In this document: positions 10,701-25,700 of the stretch, in pieces
Layout: each line of letters begins with the position of its first letter
How positions within the stretch are numbered: the stretch's first letter is position 1
Assembly (NCBI RefSeq): GCF_029931775.1
Contig: NC_079325.1
Span: forward strand, 37,922,673 to 37,986,672
Direction of reading: 5' to 3'
DNA from: Euleptes europaea
Taxonomy: Eukaryota; Chordata; Lepidosauria; Squamata; Sphaerodactylidae
DNA: 64,000 nucleotides
Translations under genes and position numbers: made by a program
The notes under the pieces: generated by a model
The model's database searches: none
Told to the model about the DNA's origin: nothing
Seen by the model: only the letters and a program-made list of their open reading frames with translations

Positions 10701-13700
10701 GTTTAAGTTGCTGGTCCTTGAGGCTCAAAGATATATTGGAAAGTGTGTCAACAGTGCCAGAGAGGCACCCAGAGGGCGGCTGAGTAAGATTACTAATGAC
10801 TGAAGCCTGAGTTTCAGAGAGTTTGCCCTGGCAAAACCAGAATTACATTGATTTGGAGTTTTTAAAAATGGCAGAATTCTGCAATTTAAACTTTGGATAC
10901 CAAATGTGTCCATCCATCCTGTGCACAATCACCCTGCATGAGTTTCGCTGGACTTACCACTCTATTCTTCTGGCTGTCTGACTCCTCACTTTCAAAGTCC
11001 GGATCATCCATGACAAACGAGAGCATCTGGGTAGCAACTGGTCCCTCTGGATCGCTGTCCGACTCCTCTCGTTTGTCCCCCTTCTGTTTAGAAGCAGAGG
11101 GCTTGGCTGGGGTGGGGGCCTTCTGAGGATGGGATGGTGTGGCTGATGTGGAAGAGGCAGCCTCCGTGGCAACTGCAGCAGTAGGAAGCTTGGTGCTGCC
11201 GTTTTGCTCAAACCCAAGCTGAGCAGGTAAGCTAGCGGAAGCCTTCAGGTCTACTGTTTTGCTAGAAGCTACTGGCTTTGGGGGTTTCAAGGGCTTTCTG
11301 GAAGACCTAAAAAAAAATGAGAGGGGGGAAAAACACAACAAACATAAGACTCCTTTCCCTGGTTTTCCACTTCCTGTACCTTGTTTGTTTAAAAATACAA
11401 GGACAGGGCTGTATGCCTGGTGTGATTATGCATGGGAACAGATGCAGTTGTGAAATTCAGGTTCCTGAAATCTCTGTTTTTGTTTTAAAGAAAGCAAGGC
11501 TGACAATTTCTACAGTGTGTCTGAATGTGTGCACTCCACCCCCCTCCCAGAATTAGGAATATCTGCACAATTTATACAGGACATAGAATGCCACTTTTCT
11601 TCACCCAGAATCTGGGTTGTCCAGGCACAGCTTTTAAACTTTTTCCCTGTGGGTGAAGACAAACAGCCCTGTGCAAGGACCAAGGACACAAACTCCATGA
11701 AACCTGGGGCCATACAATTAAGCAGGATGAGTGAGAAAGTTGCAGGGAGGAGAGACAGCCAAGGCAAGGCCTCAACTGACCACGGGAAGGCTGAAAGGCC
11801 AGTTTACACACACATGCACACAAATGTATACTGCTTATACAGAAAGGAAAGGCTTTCCTGCAAGCACTCCACCCCTGCAGTGGCATGATCTGGCAAAAAC
11901 CTCACCACTGTTCTGCCAATGGCACAACTTGACAGAAAGTTTCTGAACCAGATCAACGCTCTCAAGATGAAATGGCACAACAGGAATGAGAATGTCAGCC
12001 ATGAAGAGACGATGTATGGAACCAGCAGGATTCTTGCCATAAGATGGAGGATCGACTGGCACTGCCCTTAACCGCCTATCCCAAAGGAAGGGACAAATCC
12101 ACTGGACTGCAAGGCTCAGTGCCTACCCCTCTCATCCCCCTAAATCACAGACCCTTGACTGACTCATACCGTTTTGTCTCTTGTTCAGAGCTAATATCTT
12201 CATCAGCCATGATGGTGAATTTGGAGTGTTCTTCTTCCTCTTCGTCACTTGATAGGGCAACATTTTTGCTTGGTACCATCTCTGCTGCTGGCAAGGGTTT
12301 GCTGGGAATGTGATCATCTAAGTCCAGGTCATCTTGGAAGCCAGCCACCATCGGGTTCCCTCCAGAGGCATCCCTGTCACTGTATGAAATGCAAAAGATG
12401 TAAAAGGCAGGACTGAAGTTACCCCACCTGCCCAGCAAAGCAAAAAGCGATAGCCTTATTGTGACCTAGGACAGCAGTTTTCAAAGCCTCTTCCTTCCAG
12501 GAAGATTTTCCACCTCACCTAACCTGTCACAACGCGGTTAAGGAAGCTTAGCTAGGGTTTAGCCTGCCGCCTGAATTGGCAAATAGTGGTCTGCCACCGT
12601 CTTGCAAACCAGAAAATGTGGTTTGAAGCTGGTGTGCAAAATGCACTTTGTGCCAATGAGAGCTTGGCATGACATCGGAATGAACAAGCCACAACTACAG
12701 TCATCACTCCCACCTCCTGCAGCACCAAGCGTGAATGAATTAAGCGGGGAGGGTGGAAAACCAAAGTGAATGAGCAGCTTCAAACTCTGGGTTGCCAGTT
12801 ATAGGTTTGGAAGCTCAAAGCACGGTCTGGGCTCTGAACTATGGTTAGTACAAAACCGTGGTTTGGCCAGATGTCCAAATAGAGCTATGAAGGGTTAGCC
12901 AGGCCTCTTTAGACCTGTGCATGCCACAGCTGATCTGAGTGAGCACCCCAGCGAACACATACATTGCTCCCCTGTGGCTGCATATTGCAGAGACAGATCA
13001 AGTAGCAGTGACCCAGGTTTTTTTCCTGTGAAACTCACCTGCCATTACTGATCTCATCAAGGAGCTGATATACTTCCGAGGAACCTCTGGGTTCTCCAGA
13101 AGACAGCATGAAAGGGTACCCTTACCGTGAGGGTCCTTTCTCCTCTGAGGATAAGGTCATCTTGTTGGGTGATTCACGCCGCTTGCCAGGGAAGGCAGGG
13201 TCGCTTTGTTTTCCTGTCCCTTTTGGCGGGAATCTCCCACCTCTCCTCAGTTTTTACTTCCTGCCTAATCGGGGAAGGTTGGTTGGAGAAGGCTCTCCAA
13301 CGTCTTTAGAGTAAGATTGTCTACCTATCTTTTCTCCTCCTCCTTTATATTTTTCTGTTTAGTTAATTTATACTTCATTATCAGTTTCCTTTTATTCTTC
13401 TCCTCTTCTAATTCCCGACTTCCCCTTCTCAAAAGTCCTAGTAATGCTAATAGCTCACCTCCGGATGGAGGGGATACAAATCCACCCGTACTTGGACGAT
13501 ATTTTAATATGTGCTCCGTCCAAGGAATTATCCCTAGTTCCGCCAAAAGGGACAGGAAAACAAAGCGACTTCTTGCCTTCCCCGGCAAGTGGCGTGAATC
13601 ACCCAACAAGATGACCTTTTCTCAGAGGGAGAAACCACTGACACATGAGCTGTGTGTTATTGCCGCCATCTACAATCACTCTACACCCAAGGCAGAACTC

Positions 13701-16700
13701 AGCATGCTTCTTTTGGCTTTATATAAAAGGCAACTCCTAGCTTTTGTAGTTGCAAAAATGAGCTTGAAAAGGCTGGCTCACAAACTGGGCAGGCATCCAT
13801 GACAAATGGATGATAAGGCTCACTGCTTCCCTCTCTAGCTTCTGCCTGGAAAAGCAAGGCAGTGAAACAGGGGGGAAAGGAGAACAAGCACAGCAGCAAA
13901 CAAGATCTGACAAGGCAAAATTAATATCCAGTGGCCCACAGCATGCTGAACTACGTAGGCAAGAACACCTGAGAACACCTCCAGATTGGTGACTATAATG
14001 GATTAGCATCCTTTTCTGGCACAGGCGTGCAACCAGGAAAAAGATTTGGGGAAGGAGGAATTATTTTTCTGAATGTGCAAGTCAGATCTGAGAAAGGAGT
14101 TCAAGTGAGGAGGGAACCCCCTAACCCTGAAGTATTTGCTCACGTTAGCACTTTATGGATTAATGTCCTACAAACTCCCTACTTTCCAGTTTGAAGCCGC
14201 TTACTGTGAAAGCCATCCACAATGAAAAGAACAGCTTTCTACCAGTATAAAAAGCACAAAAGCATGATGTATAAAAACTAACATGAAAAGTAAAAGTCAT
14301 AAAACTACAGATGAGTTACAAGCAACCACCAAATGGCCAAGTAAAGTCTAGTACCTAAAACTACCCAGTTAGGTGCCTGGCCAAGGTGCCACCATAAAAA
14401 GCCCCCATCTCTTGTAACAATCCATCTCACCTCTGAAGACAGGGTGGGTGGGGGGAATGCAAGTCCTCTAAAGGAGATCTGGACCGGCAGGCAGGGGAGT
14501 ATGGGAGTTCAGTCTGACCAGAAAATGGACTGCTTCATGCCTTCCAAAAGGGTGTCAGTACATCAAAGAGTGGGCCTCTGCAAAACCCAAGAACCACCTA
14601 TCCAAACAAAATTGACCAGCTGTACATGGCAGTCTACCAGGGCCTTGTCTGGGGCAGAAAGGAAGGGTTTGCATCACTTGGTTGCTCTACCACTTGGTAG
14701 GTCGTTGTGACCTACAGCTGTGTTGTACAGCTGTCCAACTATATTCCAGCTCAGTGGGTTGCAAGTGGTGCAGGCCTGACCAGAGTGGTGAAGTGGACCA
14801 CTCTCTCTCCAAAAAGCACAGGAGAGTTTCCAATTATTATCATGCAACTTTCCTGACGATCATCCTTTCTTATAAGGAACGAGTAGGCAATATGCTCCCG
14901 TGAGTCAAGAGTGAATGTTTCAGAAGGGTGCCCAAGTCCCACCTGCTGCAGCCCTCATTCTTGCAATGGATGATCTGGAGAACAAAGATGCACCCTCCAA
15001 CTCTGCACCTCCTCACCTATCGCTATCAGTGCGCAGCTTAGGCTGAAGTTTCCCCTTGTCTTTCTGTGGGGTGGAGTCATCCAGGAAGCTGCGGTCCAGG
15101 CTGTCTTCAGGGACAAAGTCCTCCACACTCTGCACTTTCAAAGGAACATCGGGAGCAGGAGTGGCAGCTGCAGGATCTGGAGCAGGGACAAAAGAGGCAC
15201 CACTTTTACCATGACAGTTATGATGCCCTTTCCCCAAGGAGCTTGCGCAACATGCTTGGCTCTTTAACATGTATCCCTGACAGTTAAGTCAGACCAATTC
15301 AGCGTCATCGGGCCAAGGTCCCCCAGTGAGCTTTATGACTGAGTGGGAATTTGAGCAGGTCTTGAGAGAGGTAGCATGTAAAACCTTCTAAATAACAACA
15401 ATAATAAACACCGGCCTCCACAGTCCTAACACTGACATTTTAACCTTTTCATCAAACTGGATTCAGTGCCTAGGAGAGAAAAACTTTGGCGAAGATAGCC
15501 CCTTCTCCACTTACAAACTTTTCTTTTTTAAACAAGTTTCTAGCCCTTATGACACAACTGAAAATAGGGAAGCAATGGCTGTTGAAAACTCAGAAGACGT
15601 AAGGAGTGGTTGAACTAGATTTCCAGTTTTTCAGGCAAGGCCCCACTTCCCTTGCCCTTAGACATGCCTGGAAGGAGAATTAGGTGAAACATCAACCTTG
15701 CAAAGGCACAATATAGGCTGTCACAGTCAGATGTTCTTGGGACAAGGTACGTACAATCCTGTCCGCATCTCCTAACCCAGGGACACTTTTATCCAGAAGC
15801 TACCCAAAGAGGAGGCAGGTAGACTTAGATTATCCTGTCCTTATACTAACTCACATTTTTGGGACTCCAAGTGCACCTTGCCCTTCCTCATTCCTGCCCT
15901 CCAGCTAAATCACGGATAAGGTAAGGTATATATGAATGGGAGAAGCCAGAACAGCCAGGTGGAACTTTCCCTCCAATGCATCCATTACAGTGCTTCACCT
16001 CAACGAAAGGCCTGGCAATAGCAGTCACCTAAGCCTCTGAATGCAACATCTGGAGTTCAGTCCAAGTTCAACACGAAAAATTCAAGTGTGACTATTTTGT
16101 ACAAAGCACAGTTAGTTAGGCCTGGAGACCCACAGCATTTTCATATGGAGATCCACATGGGGATGACTGGTTTTTGTGACTGGTTTGCCCTCAGGTCCTC
16201 AGCTGTCAAAGCTTCCCTTACTGCCAACAGTGTACTGCTGTGGGGTGCTCTTGTCCTTACGGTCGCATCTGAGGCTTCTCTCCATAGCTGTTTCATTCCT
16301 GTGGTTCTGCTTTGCGTTTAGCTGCCTGTCCCCCTTCCTTCAGCAAGGCTGACTCTAGACTCCCTGTCCCCCAGACTCCCTACTTCTTTGGACTGCTTCC
16401 TTCGAAACCACCCTGCCCTCAGACTCTGCCCGGCATTCCTAGCTCTTTCTTCTGTTCTGCCAACACTACATAACTCCGCCCCCCACCTGTACGGTCTTTC
16501 TGAACTGACACCTCATTTGTCTTGTAGAACCTGCACTATCTGTGGGCATTCTATTGCTGACTGTCTCCCTTGAGCTCTTACACCAACATCATTCCTACTC
16601 AGCCAGTGGCAGATGGGTTGGTCCTGGCAGAGGTCTGTCACTTTTCAACCTACTGTGTTGTTTTGCAAAGGAAGACAGTAACAGAACTGGGCCTGCTTTA

Positions 16701-19700
16701 TGCAGAAGCCAGGCCTCCTTCCTGCTTGCAGGTACAAGGGCGGGGTGTGGCTAGAGGCAAAAGCCCATGGCTCACAGCCCGCACCTTCAAATGAGTCAGC
16801 CACAGTAACCAGGATCATTCCATGACTTGAATATAGTTTGTCACTTTGTTTATCGGTTAAATTTACAGTGTGTGCTTTTGTATTGTTGTGAGCCACTTTG
16901 GGTCTCTGGGGGTGGGTGGGATGTACATTTTAAAAATAAACAGGTGGAGTCGCCCACCGTGCAAACTACAACACAGAAGAAGGAAAGAAACTCTGGTACC
17001 TGCTGTCCTTACCTGGCGGAGGCGGGGGCATTTCGGGAGCGGGAGAGGTCCCAAAAAGCCGGGAGATGATGCTGCGCTTCTGCGGTGGGGCTGCAGCAGG
17101 AGGGACGGGGACAGCCGTCGCCATGGATGGCTGGGTCTCTGGCAGAAGCACCGGCACCTGGGGTGTAAGTGGTTCCAGGGGAGCAGCTGGGATGGCTGGG
17201 CTCTGCTGAGGAAGTGGAAGCGGCAGCTGGGGCGTGCTGGGGCTCGAACTCCCCGAAGTGTTGCCTGGGGGAACCACAGGTGACTGAGACCCCGAGGAAG
17301 GGCTCTGCCCGTTGGTTGCCAGGGGGGAGGCGTGCCCTCGGCTGCGGGCCTCCATCATCTCAAGGAAGCTGTCAGAGGGAGGGGGAGAACAGATTCAGGG
17401 AAGCCCGAAGCAAAAATAAGAACCAGAAGTCTTATTTTAACCCATTATTTACACTAGTTCTAGCCTATAGAACTTTTTGTTACCTTGCCTGACCAAATGC
17501 ATCTTTCTTGGTTATCACCTAAAAGGAAGAAGCGAACACCCTTTTGGAATGCTTCCCTCCCTAATCACCTGGAGGATGATTCTCAGTCATTGCAAGGGAG
17601 CAGCTGTTTGCAAGCCTGAATTACAGTCGTATCCCCTTTTCCTACAGTGCCTCCTTAAGGCCTGTGGAGCTATCCCAAACATTAGTGCCACTAGGGGGAG
17701 CTTGGAGACAAATCTCACAAGATTCCCAAGGCAAGCTTTTTTCACACTTCCCAAGGAAATGTTTTAAATGGAGCTTACTGACAGTTACATTTCCTGCAGT
17801 CTACTTCAGTCTCAAGGCATGGACTTAACAATGAAAAGCTCTCTACCATGGGGTGGATTTGCAATTTTTCTCCTAGAAAACTGACAGTGCAATCCTAAGT
17901 AGAGTTGCACCCTTCTAAGTCTACTGAAATCAATGGGTTTGGAAGGGTGTAACTAATCAGGATGGCACTTTCATGCTGCAATCCTAAATACACTTTCCTG
18001 GGAAGCATGCCCCACTAAATAAAATAAGACTTCCCTCTTAGTAGACCTGCTTAGGATTGCTCCCTAAAGCATTTGCTTATATTCATTAACATGCAAAATA
18101 GTATATTTTGCTTATATTTCCATTAACATGCTGAATTATAACATGCTGTTAAAGTAGTAAAACTACTCTTGGCTTGATAAGAAAGTAAATGTCACATTTA
18201 CTTCTTCCCCTGCCTCCCCCCCACACACACACACACTTAGGGAAAAATGGGTTTTCTCCCATGACTTCCAAAATGTCCTGAAATGTTAAATCTCTACTTG
18301 TACCAGGAAACAGGGTAAACAAAGCGCACTGCTTTAATGTGATGTCAAATGTGATACACAGTCAACCCCCAAGAGCCAGACCGAAAGCCTTGCAACACTT
18401 TCAAAGAACACTACAGACAAAAACCCGGGTCAGCGGTCTTTCCCTGTCCAGGGAACCCTGGGGAAAGCGTTGCGTGGGAGAGGAACAAGAGCAGGCTAAG
18501 GATTCCTAATGGGATACTCAGCACTCTTGCTGAAATACAATCCTTAGGATTCCTTGAGAAATGCCATGGCAGTTCAGGGTTGAAAAAGACTGGCATGAGT
18601 CTGAGTTTAGATAAGGCCCCAAGTGGCCTGGCAGGCGGAGGGGGGGATAAAGTTAAAATTCTCCAAAGCAGGGCAGCCATCAAGAACAACTCTCTGTACA
18701 GCATATGGATGGCTTGAAGAAGACATCCTCAGTGTCGTGTCCTTTAAGAAATGCAACACGGCTGGCTGGTGGTGGCCTTAGACTTTCATATAAGCTCCTA
18801 TTCTCACCAGCCCACTCCCAGAAGAAAAGAGAGGGAGAGGAAACGAAGAGTTGAGCATCTTTTGACTAATTTCTCCTGTTGCATTCCCCACACTGGCGCC
18901 CTTAAAATGCTGAAAACCCGTTCTGGAGGTCAACCAGCTTCTCTAGAGTCGATTTCTTCTTTAAATGCCATGTGTTCCCTTGCTGCTCATGCTGCCAATT
19001 CTAAGTCGTATTGTTTTGCACGGGGGGGGGGGAGGAGAGGGACAGGATAGAAGACCATAGTGTAGAAATCTGCTATGCTGGGCTTCAAATCTTGCCACCG
19101 TACTAAAAAATTATGGAGGAGGAAGGCCAGCCAGGAGAACTCAAACAGACATACATTTCGTAGTTCTGGTCTTCCGTCTCCTGCTGCACAGAAAGCTCCT
19201 CCAGCGTCGCGTCAATATCAAGTTGATTTGTCTCCAGCTGCCGCAGCAATGTCTCTCGCTGAAGAAGACGGAGATGGAGACAAGAGCAGTTTGGATCAGG
19301 ACAGGTCACCCATGTAACAGATCTCTCAAAGGGGCCACCTGAATGTAGCCAGATCCAGTGTCGGCACCCGGATATCGCTACTCCCAGCAAAGAGCCATGA
19401 ATTAAATAGCAGCCTTAGCCTAGGGGAAGGGAGCCAAGCAAAACAGAGAAACTTACATGACCAACAGGAGAAGTCGTATCATACAGAACCTCAAGGGAGC
19501 GGCGACATTACCTTGCCTGTGGTTAACAACAGCCAGCATGGGATGATGGTTAATGTCTGACTAGTCTGACCAGGACTGGGAAGACCCAGTTTCAACCATG
19601 AAGCTCCCTGGATGACCCCGGCCGGTCTTACACTCTAATCTCCTTGGCAGCAGGGCTGTTATCAGAATAAACTGGAGCAGAGGAGAACCGCGTATGCCAC

Positions 19701-22700
19701 CCTGAGCTTCTTGGAGGAAGGACAAGATAAAAAGGACTTCATTCTCCACTTTGATGTGAACCAAGGCTTTTGTACTAGTTAAAGCTATCCAAGTAAAGGC
19801 CCTAGAGCAATCATATAAAGGAATTGGGAATTCCTCTCCCCCGTTACTGAACATCCGACTCCACTCTTGCTATACCAGATTACAAGCTGCTTTTGGAGTT
19901 ACCCTCACTTTCAAAGGTAGAGTTGCCATACAGCATCACACTACGCCTGCTACTCAAAATAAGAATAAGACAGTCTCATCCGACTTTTACACTTCTTAAA
20001 TTTGAAAAATCAGTGCTTTACAAAGAGAGGTACAAAGGAAGTTCTTCCTGGTGACCACAATTTTAACATTCGCAGCCTGTTACTGGGTTTTGGCAGATCT
20101 TTTGATGCACCTGTCAGTTTGATGCACATGTCTTATCTTTTTGAAATTGTGCATAGCTTCCAGGGAGTGATTTCAAGCACAGAATGCAACCAATCAGTTT
20201 TAAAAATAGACTGATCATATGGGTTTATAGTACTACCTCCAGTGTTCTCTGGACCTTGGCTACAGCATACAAGATTCATGATTTTCTAGCTTTCTGAAGT
20301 ATTTAACATATACACACCTCCACTGGTTTATAAAGATGATGCTGAATTCATCCACTACTTATTCAGTGCATGACTTATTCTCTATGAAGCATCCTAAAAC
20401 CTAACCCTACCTCCAACCCCACCTCACACCTGGGCTTTCAAAATTGCCTGGAACTGCCCATGTGCACTGAAGCTTGGAAGCAGAGGTGCCAAGGCCAGGT
20501 TCTATGCCACAAGGCAAAGACTGCTGTGGTCAGGGTGCAGACTGCGAGCAGCCCTGTTCTCGAGCGAAGGTTTGGCTCACGGCACTGTTCCATGAACAAG
20601 GATCTTATAATCTTGGGGAGGGGCTGTGGCTCAGTGGTAGACATCTGCTTGGCATGCGGAAGGTCCCAGGTTCAATCCTCGGCATCTCCCATTAAAAGAG
20701 CCAGGCTGTAGGTGATGTGAAAGATCTCTGCCTGAGACCCTGGAGAGCCGCTGCCAGTCTGAGAAGACAATACTGACTTTGATGGAGTGAGGGTCTGATT
20801 CAGTATAAGACAGCTTCATGTGTTCATGTGTGTTCATCTCTGCATGATTCTGCTTGGTATGCAGAGGGTCCCAGGTTCAATCCCTGGCATCTCCAATTAA
20901 AGGAACCAGGCAAGTAGGTGATGTGAAAGACCTCTGCCTGAGACCCTGGACAGCTGCTGCAGGTCTGAGTAGATAATACTGACTTTGATGGACCAAGGGT
21001 CTGATTCAGTAGAAGGCAGCTTCATGTGTTCATGTGTACTCTCTCACTGAAACATGTCTAGAGACTGTCCTAAGCACGAGCGGGCCGGTGGAACTTAATT
21101 CAGTTTGTGCAGAGGCTAAGCTGAAGCTCATGGCAGCAAATCCCTATTCTTCCCCCCCTCCTTCCTGCTCCTTCCTTTGTTGTGGGTGCTCATGTGCAGT
21201 TTTAGATTGAAAACTCCTCTAGGTGAGGAACTGTCTGCTTGTATTCTAAGACAGTGCCATGGGCATAGACGACCAAATCATAAGACCTGAATTAGTCAGG
21301 GACTGATAACTGAAAGGCCCCTCTTCACCTTTTCCAAAGAGAGCTGGCAGTGTCAGCCGGAGCACATGCTTCGTCCTCCACTTCCCCAATGAAACATGCA
21401 TGAGCGTGACATGAAGACAAGAATGTGAAACTGAAAACTGGCACAAACACATCCAAGTGCCTTTGAGAACAGCAAGATCCGAACACAAAAAAGCAGGTTT
21501 AACAAAAACCAAGGCTGTGCGTGTAGCCAGCAAAATTCCAAGGGAACACTAAGCACAGGGATGGATGCAGAATCCAGCTTCCTGAATATCTTGGGCTTCG
21601 TTTTGTTTTGTTTTTTAAAAAGGCAAGTTTCTAGCCCTTAAGACTAAAGAGACCAATGCCTGGTGCAAGCGCAAAACCCAGTACCGCTGAGTACAGTTCC
21701 CAGCAGTTGCAAACATGGATTCTCATCTCTCCCATGATAGGCAAAATCACCATAAAAATATGAAAAGTCACAAAACAAAAGCTCCAACTTTTTTTTTTTT
21801 TTTTACCATGGAGTACACAGAATCTTAAACCAGGCCAGGAGTACCTGTTTTCTTTTTAAAGAAATGAGCAGGTTTCTAGCCCTAATGCCTGCCAATGAAA
21901 GCTTGAGCTCTGTGCAATATGCCCAACAAAAATCAAAATAAATGTCTACACTACAAATATTTTATCCCAGTTAAACTGTCATGCCCTAACCCAAGGAATC
22001 CAGGGAGCTTGGGTTTGCCAAAGGTGGTAAGAATTCTGTAACGAACCCCAGCTCCCATGCCTCTTCAGAGAAACATTTCTTTCTGGGTCCTTTGGAAAAG
22101 CAAGCATTAAATCTATACCACGTGCATGCCTCTCAGACACACTGGTCAAGAGTAGAGCTTATTATACAGAATTGGAGCCACAGATTTTTTTATAGGTACA
22201 TCACACCTTCCTAGCTCAAAGAAAAGGGGATGCCTAGTCAAAAGATCCATCTTCTAGGCCTGGACAGCAACAGTTTGGGAGAACTGCCTTTCCTAGTGCA
22301 AATCTATAACCTATGCATCCCAACTTTCTAGGCAGTAGAAATCCCTGAGAATCATGAGACGCACAAGAGTGCACCTGGGAGTTTCTTCTCATACCATTTT
22401 ATCCATATGAGCACACTGAAAATCAGAGACAAGCAGACACAGACGAACACTGACTGACCCAAGACATCTGAGGGGAGACTTGAACCCAGAACTTCTCAGT
22501 CCAAGTCTGGTGCACTCTACTGTACTACACTGGCTTTCAGACCAAAACGTGTCCAGAAGAGGGCAACAAAGATGGTGAGGGGTCTGGAGACCAAGTCCTA
22601 GGAGGAAAGGTTGAAGGAGCTGGGTATGTTTAGCCTGAAGGGGAGAAGACTGAGAGGGGATATGATAACCATCTTCAAGTACCTGAAGGGCCGTCATATA

Positions 22701-25700
22701 GAGGAAGGTTCCGAGTTGTTTTCTGTTGCCCCAGAAGGTCGGACCAGAACCAACGGGTTAAAATTAAATCAAAAGAGTTTCCATCTAGACATTAGGAAGA
22801 ATTTTCTAACAGTTAGAGCGGTTCCTCAGTGGAACAGGCTTCCTCAGGTGGTAAGCTCTCGTTCCCTGGAGGTTTTTAAGCAGAGGTTAGATGGCCATCT
22901 GTCAGCAATGCTGATTCTATGACCTTAGGCAGTTAATGAGGGCATCTTGGCCATCTTCTGGGTATGCAGTAGGGGTCACCGTGTGTGTGTGTGGGGGGGG
23001 GAGATAGTTGTGAATTTCCTGCATTGTGCAGGGGGTTGGACTAGATGACCCTGGTGGTCCCTTCCAACTCTATGATTCTATGAGTCCCCTCCAATTCCAG
23101 TAACTCCAAGTGCAACTCCTGCATTCAGACTGAATTATTCTGACTGTCACATGCCAGGCAGTATCAAAAGCAGCTGCGTCTGACGTCTCTGAGAAGAACT
23201 CCAAGGCATCCACCTGGCCACTACTGGCAGACAGAATGCTGAAGCACAGAAACCATTTCCTGACCCAATATGGCAGTCTTGTCTCCTTGCCTCCGACAGG
23301 CTTCTGCTCCGCGAGCCGGGCCAGCTGCCCCACATTGTGTCCACAGCAGAAAATCCCAACTAACTCATCATTCAAAGGCACTGGCAACCGAACAGGAACA
23401 AAAGAAACAGACGCGCAGAGTGAACTCTGCCCAGCCTGGAGTGGCACTCAACGCCTCCCAGGTCTGAAAAAAATGCCATTTCAACTAACTGCAGCTGCTT
23501 CTTCATAGCCAAAGCAGGCCTGGTCAAGATGGCAGAGTTATCACTAGCTGTTAACACAGGATTCTGGCCACCCTGAAGCTGCGACATCCCTGGTAAAACT
23601 CTCCATTTCCCAGGGTCAGCAAAGGTCACATTGTAAAACCAGGCATCAAAGGCTGCTGCATCAGGTTTTACTGATCAAGAGCGGGCAGGCTGGTAACAAC
23701 ACAATGTCCTGTTCTTCAGCCTCTATTTCTCTGGGCTCGACTAAATGTGTCCACCGGATGCTGCCACCATTTTAAGGCTGGGATTTTCTTCTTTAAAAAA
23801 CACCGGGGGGAGGGGGCGACCCTGAAAGCCTACCTTAATGGCACCTCAGCTGAAGATGCTGGAATGTAGCACTGGGGGGGGGAGCAGACAGAAGCCACAG
23901 CAGCAGTAGCAGGGGTGAGGGGTGGTGCTTGCTGAGCAATGGAGATGCCCCATCTCCAACCCTGGCTGCTCCATCATTGCCCAGCAAGCTCCACCCCTCA
24001 CTTCCGCTGGGGCTCCCATTTTCCCTCCCCCCCCAACACCATTCTCAAGCATTCTCAGCTGAGGCACTATCAGGTAGGCTTTCAGGATCAGGCCCCTGCA
24101 GCGTTTTTGAAAGAAGAAAACCTCAGCATTAAAATGGCAGTAGACATAGGGATGCAGTCATGTCTAATTGAGCCCACTGTGCTAACAGATTCAGTTAAGG
24201 TGCATCAAGGTAGGCACAAGAACCCCCAACCGCGTATGCTGAGAGAGACATGGCGCTGGGCACAGAATTCAGCTTCCTACACATCTTAAGTTTTCATTCA
24301 TTCAACTGCCACACGTGGAAGAACAGTCAATGGTAGGATGACTTTCATCATACAAAGGTATGTATAGCCCAACACCCTACTTCCCTCGGGGGCTCAATAC
24401 CTCCAAGAAGCCCACAAGCAGGGCAAGGCAGCATCGACGTTTGCTCGCTGCTGTCCTTTAGCAAGTAATGCTCAGAGGCTGTTAGGTGCCATACATAGAT
24501 CTGCATATGACAGATCTATCCTTCCATGAATGAGAGTGAGTTGTGTATTTAAGGAAATCGCTTACCGTGCTTCAGCTCTTCCTTAGCATATGAACCCCAA
24601 GAGGCCCGGGGTTCTCCCAGCAAATGGCAAAATGCACAAGACCACAGACAAGGCCCGGCCCACCACACTGTCCCACTGAGTCCTCCCCCACCGCACACAC
24701 TGCAAGAGTGAGTAGGTTAGAAGTCGGCTTAGTAAGGGCTTTGGGCCTGGGAGCGCCTCAGCTTACAAGGATGGGAGCACTCTTACCTGCAGCTGCAAGA
24801 AGGGGATGTTGAAGAATTTATGCAGGTATTTGAGGCCGAAGCTATTCTTCATGGAAGACTCGGCATAGCGAAAGTACGAAGAGCCAGGAGGTCTGCCCAG
24901 CATCAAATAGGGGGAAAGAAGAACATTGTGCATGAGAGGGGGTAGAAGGAGAAAGGCGCAGGAAGAAGGCGTCGCACATAGAGTAAGCTGACGACAATCT
25001 CTTGAAGATTACCGATAGGCTGACAGTTTAACTTGCCAGGGGGCTTATTATGTGTCCCAAGGGGCAAATTAACATATCAGCACTGTCGAAAAGCTGGCGT
25101 GCAGCTGCTGAGCAGATTGCCTGGGAGCTGCTTAAATGGAACAATGGCTTGGGAGTCAAATGGAACTGGGTTGTCTGAAGGCAAATGATACATAAAAGGT
25201 GCAAAAATGAATGTGTGCTGAGGGGAGGGGGGGATGGTTGTCTGAATCCACCCACATTTAGCCTGCAGAACGGGTTTCCTCTAGCAATGAAATGCATTCT
25301 GTGAATCAGTGAGGCAGTCAAGGGAATCTCAAAATACAATCTCACATACGAGGCAGCATTCCAATTCATTTACATGATGAAACTGGGTTGCAGCCTGTGG
25401 GTCTGTTTCACAAAAAGCAGTGCTTTCCTCCATCTCCTTGTGTCCAGGGGAGAGCAACACCATTAGAATGGACCCACGTGATCCACCCCATGGTACTCAT
25501 CCCTACATGTTTGCATTCCAAAGGGGCTCCCCCATATTCAGACAGCTGTGGGAGAGCAACTGAGCAGAGCCAGATAGTCGGATAGTGAAGATCTTTCTGC
25601 CTGCAGTCAGCTGCACCGCCGTTGCTCTCACCTGTTCAGGTTATCGATGAACTCTCGGACATCATCTGGTAGGATGACCCTGTGCTCACCCATGTCCCGG

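Noticed and set aside
20615-21045. tRNA genes suggested by good box B sequences
   Set aside because: The tRNA-like heads continue into SINE bodies and recur across the window, so they are SINEs.
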